DNA from: Megalonaias nervosa
Taxonomy: Eukaryota; Mollusca; Bivalvia; Unionida; Unionidae
Assembly (NCBI GenBank): GCA_016617855.1
Contig: JAECUM010001170.1
Span: 1 to 64,000, forward strand
Reading direction: 5' to 3'
Length of the DNA: 64,000 nt
Shown here: positions 35,451 through 45,394 of the stretch, in pieces
How positions within the stretch are numbered: position 1 is the first letter of the stretch
Layout: each line of letters opens with the position of its first letter
The notes under the pieces: generated by a model
What the model saw: the letters and a program-made list of their open reading frames with translations, nothing else
Databases searched by the model: none
Told to the model about the DNA's origin: nothing
Position numbers and translations under genes: made by a program

Positions 35451-35770
35451 TGTGTGTGAGTGATTTGGATTTTAACGTAGCTTCAAAAGATTTTCAGTCA
35501 TATCACTATAATGTCTGCAGTGTGGCAGTTTATAGTGATGTCTAGCACTGGGGCATCATGCCTCAGACATGTAGCATGATGTCCCACCCCGTCACATTAT
35601 CCTAACACCAGGCAGACCAGTCCTAACACTAACCTCTTAATGCTGAGCACCAAGCGAGGCAGCTGTTAGTACCCATTTTTGTAAGTCTTTGGTGTGACTT
35701 GGCCAGGGATCGAACCCATGACCTCCCACATCCGAGGTGGATGCTCTAACCACTAGGCCACAGGAGTGGT
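35451..35770 (-). mobile_element. tRNA-derived SINE, family 1, copy 3
   Basis: Full-length copy: box A in CTAGTGGTTAGAGCATCC and box B in GGTTCGATCC on the minus strand, the common body, and a TG-rich tail end at the left. TSD of 12 bp with one mismatch: GCTTACTTTTTG (35439-35450) and GCTTACGTTTTG (35771-35782). All three family-1 copies in the window have the same orientation. Confidence 0.9.
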
Positions 35771-35789
35771 GCTTACGTTTTGATTTTTA

Positions 35790-37450
35790 CCCCTGAGCAT
35801 CAGAAATCAGTATATGGTGCATCTCTCACAATGAATGATTTTAATTTCCAATTAATGTGACCACCAAACTGCTGGGTATTCTTAGGTGACCTCTGACAGA
35901 AGGCACTCTAAAGAGAATATCACACTACACTGGCAGTAGAAAGGTGTAAAAATAAAATATAAAAATTCATGAAATATTACATAAAAACAAGATATTTAAT
36001 AACAAAATTCAATCATTAAATTCATAAATTTAATTAATGCCCAAGTTATAGTTAAACCTCTAAAAAATAATTATGATTTATGACATTCTTATGTTATATT
36101 ACAAGGTATGTTTATAGTTAACCACAACCCCTATAACATTATATGTATACCCCAATGTCTTGAAAACACCTTTTATTTTTTTTTATTTTGAAAGGATGAT
36201 GGGGTTTATTAATTTACCTTTAAACTAGCGATCTAAGAACCACGACTGAAACAAAACTTGCAAGTTGGGCAATATACCCTTAATGGGCCCTCCATAATTC
36301 AATAACAGGGTCAGTCATGTCACCAATTCCACTCATATTGTTTCAACTGTGAAGCAGACTATTTGTACAAGTAGATACAGTCGTCTATTTACTCCAATAA
36401 TTGTAAAAATCATAAAATGGTCCAGAACAGCGTTCATTTTTGGAAGTATTTTTATCCTATGAATAAAACAAAAATCAATACTTATTTATTTTGTTTATAA
36501 GACAAAATAATGACTGTCTGTTAGAAGTTTAAAAAAAATTAAATAACCTTCTACCCAATCAAACAATCACTCTTTGAAAAACCAATATATTGAAACAAAA
36601 TTCCAAAGTTATGACTACCAACAAAATTGGCTAAATTCTTCCACTGAATGAGAAGACTTTTACCAAGCACACAATAAACAACTTCACCATACTCCATGGT
36701 TTCAGTGGTGATGCCACAAAAGTCACAGCGAAAAAATTACAAAATTATACTTAAGTTCTCTAACATATGTTAGTAGCACACATGAAACAAACAAAAACAC
36801 CTTGACTTATGGCTTCATCAATCTGCACAGGAAACAAACAAAAACACCTTGATTTATGGCTTCATCAATCTGTAGAATGAAAGGATATTTGCACTAGATT
36901 TAACAAGTACTGGTTTTGAGAAGTCCACAAATTTAAAATGTAAGCTGAACCTTTAATCCAACATATTGTGCTTTACCCAGCAAAACCGAAAATTAAGAAA
37001 TATTTACTTATGGCGTCTTCAGTCCATTAAAAAGCAAAACACCTCTGTGTGCAGTTATGAAATCATATTAATCTTTTGCATCAATAACAAAACATCTACT
37101 ACTTGATTAATATTGCATTATTTAAATACATTTTTTTCTTTTTAGATTAATGTTCTTTTTAATTAAAATACATCCAAATATCGATGTTGTTTTGGACGAT
37201 TTTATAATTTTTGTGTTTACTGGAGTATACTGGAGTAAAATGATGTGCACATGTAGATACTGTGCTAGGCACGATTTTATGATCGAACAGTACCACCCCC
37301 AAAAAAACATGACAGCCAATATGGACCAAAATTGACGCTAACACTGTTTACAATCATACTTGTCCTTCATAAATAGGAAAGCAATAATAGTTAAAACTTA
37401 TTTTAATTCAGTAATATTTCATTAATAATAATAATAATATTAATAATAGA
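35790..37450. other. No gene; one short tandem duplication
   Basis: Intronic. A 47-50-bp unit (AAACAAACAAAAACACCTTG...) is duplicated at about 36784-36880. Confidence 0.55.

Positions 37451-37453
<3 letters not shown>

Positions 37454-37509
<56 letters not shown>
37454..37509. repeat. (TA)n microsatellite at the left end of the pogo-like element
   Basis: About 28 TA units abut the terminal AGTG of the element. The expected TA target duplication is therefore hidden in, or grew into, this tract. Confidence 0.9.
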
Positions 37510-37513
<4 letters not shown>

Positions 37514-39189
37514 TTCCCCCTCTTATACGGCCATCCCTTCTGCACCGGGAAAGTGGCCTTATAAGATGGGTGGCCTTTCCAGAGGGGGACTAAATTTTTT
37601 GTGAGAAGTGTATGTAATGTACATAGTAAGAAATCTACATTCTTCAAAGCATTTAATATTTTCATTTAATATCTTCATTTAAAAGTAACAATAATTATTA
37701 AAAGGTTCTTCTTGTTATAATAATAGCCTTATTTCAACTGAATATGCATTAACAGTTCTTATTCTTGGCGTAAATGTGATATGCAAGTGGGTGTTATTGT
37801 CATGCACATTGCAAAACCATTCAAAAACGTCATTTAAATCTTGGTACATACACAATTCTCTTTCCATTTGCTCCATTTTCCCACTGCTGCTGAATGTCCT
37901 CCTTATTGGTTACGATGTTGTTTAGTTGAGTCTTTTCAACATAAAATTGTTTTATTCGAGTCTTTTCTAACCTAAAAGTGTTCGGCAAGTCCCCCCTCCC
38001 CACCTCACCCAATGTCATCGAGTAGAATAAGCCACTTTTTTTCTAAAATAATTGTCCCCATTTACATGATGACATGTTAATGTTTGGTAATGATTTATTT
38101 GGATGTTGCTAACTGTATGTGATTTAATTATGCAGACGAAACTTTTGTAGAGCAGACGAAATGCGTTCTTCATAAAGGAAACGATAAATGTGTTGTCACA
38201 TGATTTTTTGGGCTTTGTCTGGTACCCTGTTTTGTTAAAGGTTAATTTCTCTGTATGTGTTTGCACAAATTCTATTTTTAGCCTATGCTGACCCTGCTAT
38301 GATCTTGACAATTACGTCCAGTTGTAATCATCAATGTTGCCAACTACAAGACTGATAAAACAATTTTTCTGCATTTAAACAAAATGCTATGTGTTTTTAA
38401 AGGCAGCGATCTTGTCACGTGATTCATTAGTTGCAGTCTGGTACCCTACTGTTTTTACATTTCTTTAAGTGAGAGAAGCCAAAACGGCCTCAATATGTAC
38501 GTAGATTTGACCTGAACAATAGCACCTCATGGCTGTTAGGATTTGTAACCTTGACAATTATTGTCAGTAGTAATAGCCACTAATTATGAAAGTGAACAAG
38601 CTCAACATCTCACTATGGGAAGCCATAAAGGCTATCAAACCATTTTCCCGCTGACTTGTATATTGTACGTCAATACCACCACTTCTCAGCTGTTACTACT
38701 GTTCAATAATTGTAATCTTAACAATTATCAGAGTGACTAAACCAGACATCTCATGATAACACAGCAGTAAGGATACTCGGATTACATGTACCTACCTTTT
38801 TCTATGGATTAAACTTTGAGTCTTTCTCGGCTTTATGGAATAAATGTGGCTTCTCATGAGGCGTAAATGGTATAATATTAACCTTAGTGGTACATGTACT
38901 TTAGTCAACACTTCTTTCAGTAACGAAAACCTGACATCGGGAAACAGAAATTGGATTACTTAACACATGTTATGAATAAAATATTGGTTCTGGATACATA
39001 TTACACAATAAAATGTGGCCGCTTGTGAGGGGTAAATTTTATATTTTTGCATTAATATGCTGGCCGTATTAGCGGGGAGGCCTTTTGTGAGGGGTACTTT
39101 TGAACACAAACTCGTCGGTGCCGACGGATTCTGGCCGTAAGGAGTGGGTGGCCGCTGGTCATGGGGGCCGTTCAAGAAGGGGACCACTG
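37510..39189 (-). mobile_element. pogo/Tigger-like element, copy 1
   Basis: The right end, read leftward, starts CAGTGGTCCCCTTCTTGAAC followed by GGCC; the left end reads AGTGTTCCCCCTCTTATACG followed by GGCC. These are inverted termini. TA follows the right end at 39190-39191. The 1.68-kb body matches 43874-44660 in order and carries the N-terminal part of a pogo-like helix-turn-helix transposase at 37830-38018. The catalytic domain is absent, so it is nonautonomous. Confidence 0.75.
37830..38018 (-). pseudogene. pogo/Tigger-like transposase, N-terminal HTH fragment
   Basis: The frame ends with QLNNIVTNKEDIQQQWENG and KRIVYVPRF. This matches the psq/CENP-B-type helix-turn-helix exit (…I-KNK-I…W-NG…KR-R…F) of pogo-class transposases. 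The segment EKTRIKQFYVEKTQLNNI seems to duplicate the KTRI-like stretch. The second copy at 44590-44660 reads KTRINNIITDKENILQQ. No DDE domain is found. Confidence 0.6.
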
Positions 39190-39412
39190 TATATAGAATT
39201 TATATAATATTTTCTTTTATTTTAATTTCTGCTGCTGTTATCATGGATTTCAACTTAACTGACATTGGCGTATTCAATTTAATTACTGCATCCTTTTTTC
39301 GTGGAAATATTCAGCTAGTGCAAGCGTGGTCATTCCATCTTATTGGTAAGATGAAATTTATGTTTATTATATTATGTGCATGCTACCATACTTATGTTAG
39401 GCAAATACCGTA

Positions 39413-40203
39413 ATCTGATTAAAATCAGATCTCCACAGTCCTACATGAAGATCTGACAATGACCACTTAGTGGTCATGTTCTGGTGACCTTTGATTTAGC
39501 CAGTGGAAATGCAGCTTTCAAAAATCTGAAAGTGAATGAAATTGCTTGGCACACAACCCAAATAAGAAGATATAAGATTTCATCTGATTGGCTGACAAAA
39601 TTAGTGATTATGGTAATAACATAGGTCAGTAGAACATGAGCCCAAAGCGGTCACCGTCAGATCTTCACTAAGGACGGCGTCTTTGCTAGCCAAGGTTCCA
39701 ATATGGTTGGCATACAGAGCAGATATTTCTGTACTTTGGGTCTCTGAATTTCATTGGATGCAGTGGCAAACCATCGTATCCAATCAAAATTAAGTTGTTC
39801 AAATTTGAATAATGTTCCTACATGATCAAGACAAACACAACTTAAATGAATTGATAAAATAAGCAATTTTCCAGTGTTGGTCATTGTTTGCACAAATACC
39901 TTTCACTCAAATACACTTGTAATGGCTTTCCTCTGGTACATCGTCATACTTTCGATGTTAAACTTACAATGTATCTGTTTTAGGTCAATTGCAACCACCG
40001 TTTTCGGCAGATGTGCAATGCACTATGCTATTAGTTAGTTGGCATTATATACTATGGGAGGCAACACATGAAATCCAATTGATGTCGCTAAGACAAAGCA
40101 CCAATATAACTCAACTGTTTGAACCGCCAAGGTGTAGATAGGGTTATCGGAACCTTGGCTAGAGAAGATGTTAGGACAGCAGAGATCTGATTTTAATCAG
40201 ACT
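39413..40203. mobile_element. Foldback/MITE-like element, about 0.8 kb
   Basis: A perfect 19-bp inverted repeat bounds it: CTGATTAAAATCAGATCTC at 39415-39433 and its complement at 40182-40200. Outside lie direct repeats GGCAAATACCGT (39400-39411) and GGCAAATACGGT (40204-40215), 11 of 12 identical. The terminal sequence is itself hairpin-like (ATCTGATT...AATCAGAT). Inside, a CTAGCCAAGGTTCC motif near 39690 is matched by an inverted GGAACCTTGGCTAG near 40150. No transposase; superfamily unknown. Confidence 0.65.
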
Positions 40204-40215
40204 GGCAAATACGGT

Positions 40216-41325
40216 GATAATACATAGTTGTTCCCCCATGGTATGGTAATCTGGGCTAAGCAGTTTTATTTTGGTTATTAGAAACATCGAAATACACTCA
40301 AAAACCGAAATACACACCAAAATACACATTTACATCTTTTGGGTGTATATAGTGGTGTACACCCTGTAATTATGATTTGTAATTGATTTAATAATAATCA
40401 TAAGCAAAGTAAACTTTGATTGAAGAGAGATTTTAATCCAAATTATTTACCTTTTACTAACTTCCGGAGCAATCCATGTTATGACATCACTTGGTCATAC
40501 CTGATTATATTAGATTGGACAGGTATGATAAATCGCAAATTAGTCAGAACTTAAAATATAAAAATGAGATTATAATTGCAAGAATCCAGAATGTATATTT
40601 ACATATTTTCTGTGGAAATGTCATATACTTATGTGTTTTAAAGTAAATGAAGACATAAAAGACATACAAAATGAGGTAATCAAGTATGACTACATGACTT
40701 CATTACATCAATAAAATAGAAAAATGTAAATAATTCTTAAAACAATCACGAATGGAGCAATAAATAGAAAAATGCAAATAATTCTTAAAACAATCACTAA
40801 AATCAAATTTCATTTTGCTTCTATATCAGTTTTCAAACACATACAAAACATAATACAATTATCTTCATGAGTATTAGGATACACAATAAGTGTATTTCGG
40901 TTTTTGAGTTATTTCGGTATTTCAAGTAACCCGTTTTATTTACATTTACGCGATAGGACTGACAGAGAATTTTTTCATAGGAATAGATAGAGGGAAAGTT
41001 AGAGAAACCTCACAATCTGTAACAATGCAGCAATAACGGAACGGTTTTATTATGTACTGACGGCAACATTAAATACCGCATTCCTGGCCAATGGGATTTG
41101 ATCACCGACTTAAATTTATACATCTGAAACAAGTCTACTATATTTGTACCCCGAATAGAGTTTATTCTTCAAATTTTTAACATTCAGGGCTATGTGAACT
41201 ACCTGACACTATGTTTACATGCAGATTATTCAGATGTTTCGCACGGTGACATCGCTGAACAAAAACGTTTAAATTGCAGCGACAATCGTGTGCTTTAATA
41301 CGCACGTGCAATCCACGAGTATTAC
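40216..41325. other. Proximal part of UPRT intron 1
   Basis: A 51-bp tandem duplication (AATAGAAAAATGYAAATAAT...) lies at about 40712-40800. From about 41030 CpG dinucleotides become frequent, unlike the surrounding DNA, as expected near the start of a broadly expressed invertebrate gene. Confidence 0.55.
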
Positions 41326-41453
41326 CTGTCTCGTAAGACTGTTTGGAGTTCCCGAACATTATCAGTGACTTTCAGTCGTTTAAGCTTTGATCCAAAGTCA
41401 TAATCGTCGTACGTTTCAATTGTCACAGAATTCTGAATCAGATCTGGCTCCAT
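41326..41453 (-). CDS. UPRT: UPRT homologue, exon 1 (start codon)
   Basis: The ATG is at 41453-41451. The 128-bp coding exon gives MEPDLIQNSVTIETYDDYDF, then KLKRLKVTDNVRELQTVLRD, and ends in a split Arg codon before a GTAATA donor. TDNVRELQTVLRD corresponds to the N-terminal TDN-RELQT-IRD block of animal UPRT (yeast Fur1 relatives). In yeast and bacteria the family makes UMP from uracil and PRPP; the enzymatic role of the animal homologue is less clear. The acidic N-terminus before this block is lineage-specific, as usual. Exon 2 (20629-20671) continues in correct phase after a 20.65-kb intron. The catalytic PRPP-binding part is not in the window. Confidence 0.9.
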
Positions 41454-41746
41454 ATTTTCACCCTCAAGTGAAGAACGTTTGATCGAACAAAGCATGTATG
41501 AATGAACCTAACAGCATCGCATCCTAAATTAACAACACCGTCCGGTATATGTACACAAAATAAACCCTCTGTATATATGAGTATATTTTGTTATGTTTTA
41601 TGTATGCAAACAAAGAACAATTTTATTCAGGAATATTTAAAATTAGCTCTTTCTTTTATTTGACGAAATTTATAAATGAAGTAATGAACAAGTTTTGTCA
41701 GCGTAGTAATATATAATTTGCAGGGGAAATTACCCTAGATGAAAAT
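41454..41746. promoter_or_regulatory. Shared UPRT-ABCB7 intergenic region, probable bidirectional promoter
   Basis: Only 293 bp separate the two divergent start codons, so both 5' UTRs and promoters must lie here unless noncoding first exons exist. There is no clear pair of TATA boxes at standard distances; TATATGAGTATATTTTG near 41574 is AT-rich filler of uncertain meaning. CpGs are denser on the UPRT side. Confidence 0.7.
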
Positions 41747-41899
41747 ATGGCTATGTTGATACACCGTTGTAAGGTGCTGCCGACAAAACAGAGGCTGCTG
41801 GCGACAATGACATGTAGATCTCTTCATCATCTATCGGGAAAACTTCTGACATCAAGGAATTTGCTATCACAATGCAAATTAGGGATTTCTCTGAATATA
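41747..41899 (+). CDS. ABCB7: ABCB7 homologue, exon 1 (mitochondrial presequence)
   Basis: The ATG at 41747 opens 51 codons starting MAMLIHRCKVLPTKQRLLA and ending LLSQCKLGISLNI, before a GTGAGC donor. It has many Arg/Lys/Ser/Leu and no Asp or Glu, as expected of a cleavable mitochondrial targeting peptide. It ends in phase 0, compatible with exon 2. Start choice: first ATG after the intergenic region; a second ATG two codons on is possible. ABCB7/Atm1 is an inner-membrane ABC half-transporter that acts as a homodimer and exports a sulfur-containing, glutathione-linked compound needed for cytosolic Fe-S protein assembly. The exon itself has no conserved ABC sequence; the call rests on phase, presequence character and the downstream exons. 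Confidence 0.75.
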
Positions 41900-42330
41900 G
41901 TGAGCTGACAGTGAAAATTGTAACCCCTTTAAAGAGCCTTCTTACAGTCAATGTCAAATCACCAAATGATAACCAATGTCAAGATTTGAAATTAATCAAA
42001 GTTGAACCGAGCGATTCAGAAAGTTTCAAATCTCACATAGATTATCAAAATTATCATTATGAGCTTTCAGTTTGAGGAATCCTGGGCTCATGAAACTCAG
42101 GAGTGCTTCACTTTCAAAAGGATAGGAAAATGAGCAAATACATGCTGATTATTTTAGTACATGATACTACATGTCAGGATTTAATTCTCAGCCATGTATG
42201 ATATCACACTAAACAGAACATATTTTTTCTGTAAGTAGAATGTTTAAACATGATAAGTGTCTGTATATAAAGAATACAAATCATATGGCGAATAACAGCC
42301 CTTTCAAGCACACTGGATCCAGCAAGGGAT
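41900..42330. other. ABCB7 intron 1, proximal part
   Basis: AT-rich, no element or exon recognised. ABCB7 intron 1 (41900-48819) holds the pogo copy 2 and LINE insertions. Confidence 0.5.
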
Positions 42331-42560
42331 CACGTGTGTCAGGGATTGATTGAGATAAATGCAATAAACTGACGACGAACAGTACAAAACTAGTATCTAA
42401 CTAGCCTGAGCGCTTTCGACTCTTAATGAGTCTTTTTCAAAGGCATATACAAAACATAGACCAAACAAACAAATAAAACAAAAACCGTTCAGAAAATAAA
42501 CTGCTACAAAAAATAGACCATACCAGTAAAATAAACAGTGTTTTGAACCCTCTGGTGACA
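42330..42560 (-). mobile_element. Possible Penelope-like element remnant with hammerhead-like hairpin
   Basis: The minus strand at 42440-42410 reads TTGAAAAAGACTCATTAAGA then GTCGAAAGCGCTC. GACTC-loop-GAGTC forms a stem, followed by GAAA and GCGCTC. This resembles the stem II plus GAAA part of hammerhead ribozymes in Penelope-like elements, with the preceding CUGANGA degraded to UUGAAAA. No reverse transcriptase or GIY-YIG coding sequence is attached. Confidence 0.35.
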
Positions 42561-43221
42561 GTCAGGTTAGAACTTACAAATCAGTGAATGAAATGACCAG
42601 ATTTTGTGCATTTTTTATATCCTTCATGCATTCTTTTTTTAAAATCATTCAGGGTACAAACAAATGGGATGGTGTGAGAATACTATAGTTCCATATGCTG
42701 AAATGTTATTGTGAAAAGACACTGTTTTACTTGCTTATGATCGAGAATACTTGTTGCTAAATGGCTGAATGGAATACATGTATTACTGGAAATATCTGTC
42801 AATACTTTTCAACCAAAATTAAAAATAAAGACAGTTAATTTTGCTGTTTAAATTGCTATTACCAGCAGCAGCAATGAACTTCTTACAATGTTACACTGTA
42901 TACAATGTAAACAGTATTAAAATATTGAGGTCTGCCTTCATGTAGATTTTTCTTTCATTTGTTTAATACTGTGCCATAAAGAATGATGTTCATGGCATTT
43001 AAACATTCTGAAATTTACTGTGTATGATAACATTTTTTGGGGTTCATCATGTCTACTTCAGACTGTGTGAATATTTTTAATGAAACGTTTGTTTCAAAGT
43101 AATATTACTCATTAGTCTTACCTATATTTAGAGCAATATTGCAACTCTGTTACTGACAGTGGTCCTTCATTATAATCCCCACAGTAAACTGCTGTCTTCT
43201 TAGGCTCTTATACTTTGGATA

Positions 43222-43565
43222 TGGTAATAGATCCCATTAAATTTGTGATATGGGTGTGGTAACAGATCTCATAAAATTTGTAACAGGGGTGTGGTAACAG
43301 ATCCCCTGAAATTTGTAATAGGTGTGCTAACAGATCCATTGAAATTTGTAATAGGGATGTGCTAATAGATCCATTGAAATTTGTAATAGGGATGTGCTAA
43401 CAGATCCCATTAAATTTGTAACATGGATATGGTAACAGATCCCATTAAATTTATAATATGTGTATGGTAATAGATTCCATTAAATTTGTAATATGGGTGT
43501 GGTAACAGATCCCATTAAATTTGTAATATGGGTATTGTAATATACCCCATTAAATTTGTTTTATC
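43222..43565. repeat. 35-bp minisatellite
   Basis: About ten tandem units of GGTAACAGATCCCATTAAAT followed by TTGTAATATGGGTGT, with substitutions. Confidence 0.9.
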
Positions 43566-43873
43566 ATTTCTACATGAATGATTACACTTGATTTTAGTTT
43601 CAAGTTAATAAGAACAGGGTTCTCATAGGATTTTGAAAGTTGGAGCCAAGGACCCCTTCTTTGAAAAAAGCTGGAGTCTTGGTACAGTAATGGAATTCCA
43701 ATAACAAAACCTTACGTTGTTTATAATAATTCAGAGCATTGTTGTGTCACCAATATAAATGTTATCAAATTCTTCATGCTTATTCATTGTGAAATATTTT
43801 GTGTTATAGTAGAAGAATATAAAAACTAAGGCAATTAAGAGCAGTGCTAATTGTTATTGTAATGATACAGCTG

Positions 43874-44660
43874 CAGTGGTACCTCTCATAAAGCGGCCCC
43901 TTGACCATGGGCCACCTGCTTTTTATGGCCAGTATGCCTTGGCACTGATGAGTCTGTGTTTAAAAATACCCCTTAAGAAAGGCCACCCCTATAATGTGAC
44001 CAGTGGCAACATATTAGTGCAATAATGAAAAATTTACCTCTCACAAGCAGCCACATTTTATTTTAATGTGTCTAGAGCCAATATTTAAGGTAAGTCATCC
44101 GATTATCTTTACAGATGTTGGTTCTCCGGTGTCAGATTTTTGTTACTGAAAGAAGTGTTGGCTAAAAAAAAATGTGCCACTAAGGTTAATATTATCTCAT
44201 TATCTTGGGGTCAACAACATTGTCATTGAGTTTTAGGTTTCATGCAGCAGTTGAGTTCTTCTCTTTGAAGACTATGACTGGACGTAATTGTCAAGATCAT
44301 AACATTTTCAGCATAGACTAAATATAGATCGTGTGGATTAGCATACAGAGAGAAATTAACTCTGAACAAAATGGGGTACCAGACAAGGACCAAAAAGTAC
44401 ATGTGTCACTTCCTTTATAAACCAGGCTTTTTGTCTTCTCTACAAGTTTCATCTGCATAATTAAATTGCTGTACTGTACAAATAGCAACATAAAAATAAA
44501 TAGTTTCAAATCTTTAACATGTCATCACCTAAATGGAAAAGTAAAAGTAGACGCTATTAGACTCCGTGACTGGGGAGAGTTCAGTCTTGCCAAAAATTTT
44601 ATGCTGGGAAGACTCGAATAAACAACATCATAACAGATAAGGAGAATATTCTGCAACAGT
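43874..44660 (+). mobile_element. pogo/Tigger-like element, copy 2, truncated
   Basis: Starts CAGTGGTACCTCTCATAAAG and follows copy 1 (opposite strand) through GAAAGAAGTGTTGRCTAAA, ACTGGACGTAATTGTCAAG and CATAATTAAAT. It ends in the transposase HTH reading KTRINNIITDKENILQQ, where LINE sequence begins. Copy 2 is cut at this point by the LINE insertion. Confidence 0.7.
44534..44641 (+). repeat. 108-bp duplicated segment, left copy
   Basis: From TGGAAAAGTAAAAGTAGACG to AACAGATAAG. The right copy is 47891-47997, with one substitution and one single-base indel. Together they bracket the LINE, consistent with an unusually long target-site duplication, although pogo homology extends about 18 bp beyond the left copy. 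Confidence 0.85.
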
Positions 44661-45233
44661 AAAAAGATTGCTGGAAAATGAAAATGGAGCTTGGCAGAAC
44701 TTAGTCAATAAAACTATACTCAGAAATAAAAAGGAAATTTGGAATTTAGGGAGAAGGAAATTAGAAGAACTTAGTAAGCTCATCAAAAACAATTTTTGGA
44801 GAGATGTCATTTTGGCAGTATCTTATTGGAAAGAGGAACCGCAAAGTGCAAATGAGTTTTTATCCATGAGTATTTTAAATTTTATCCCCCCTAGAATGTT
44901 CTATCAATACAAATCCTGGACAGAAGCTCGTTTTGAAATTTTGAATGATCTAGTAGATGATCATGGTAATTTAATACCTTTTGAAATGATAAAACAAAAA
45001 ACTAGAAGCGATGACTTCTTGAAATACTTCTCCTTAATATCCAAAATTCCAAAAGCATGGAAAGAAGCCATAAAAAACCATTTAGCACATAATTTTGATA
45101 AGCAGGAGGATAAAATAATGGACCTGCAAAAACATAATTCACTCAAGTTTGTTTACAAAGATCTTTTAAAAAAGGCTAAAAGGCAACATACTGCTAAGCA
45201 AGAAGCTTGGATGCAAGTACTAAATAAAAATAT

Positions 45234-45239
45234 AAGTAG
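45234..45239. other. Target-site duplication AAGTAG, left copy
   Basis: AAGTAG at 45234-45239 and again at 46946-46951. Excising the element with one copy restores the LINE reading frame, so a 6-bp duplication is well supported. Confidence 0.85.
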
Positions 45240-45347
45240 CAGGGGTCAAGCTAGACTTAAATTTTAGGGAGAAGTGACTTCTCCTTTTGGTCAGAACAGG
45301 GAGAAGTGGGAGCTAAACAGGGAGAAGTGAGATCAAAGCAAGAAACA

Positions 45348-45394
<47 letters not shown>

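Noticed and set aside
42360..42395. CTGACGA on the plus strand as a hammerhead core
   Set aside because: No matching stem II plus GAAA follows on that strand; the minus-strand hairpin at 42404-42446 fits better.
43222..43565. Regular repeats resembling a CRISPR array
   Set aside because: Units are directly adjacent without unique spacers, and the DNA is eukaryotic; the same holds for all tandem repeats here.
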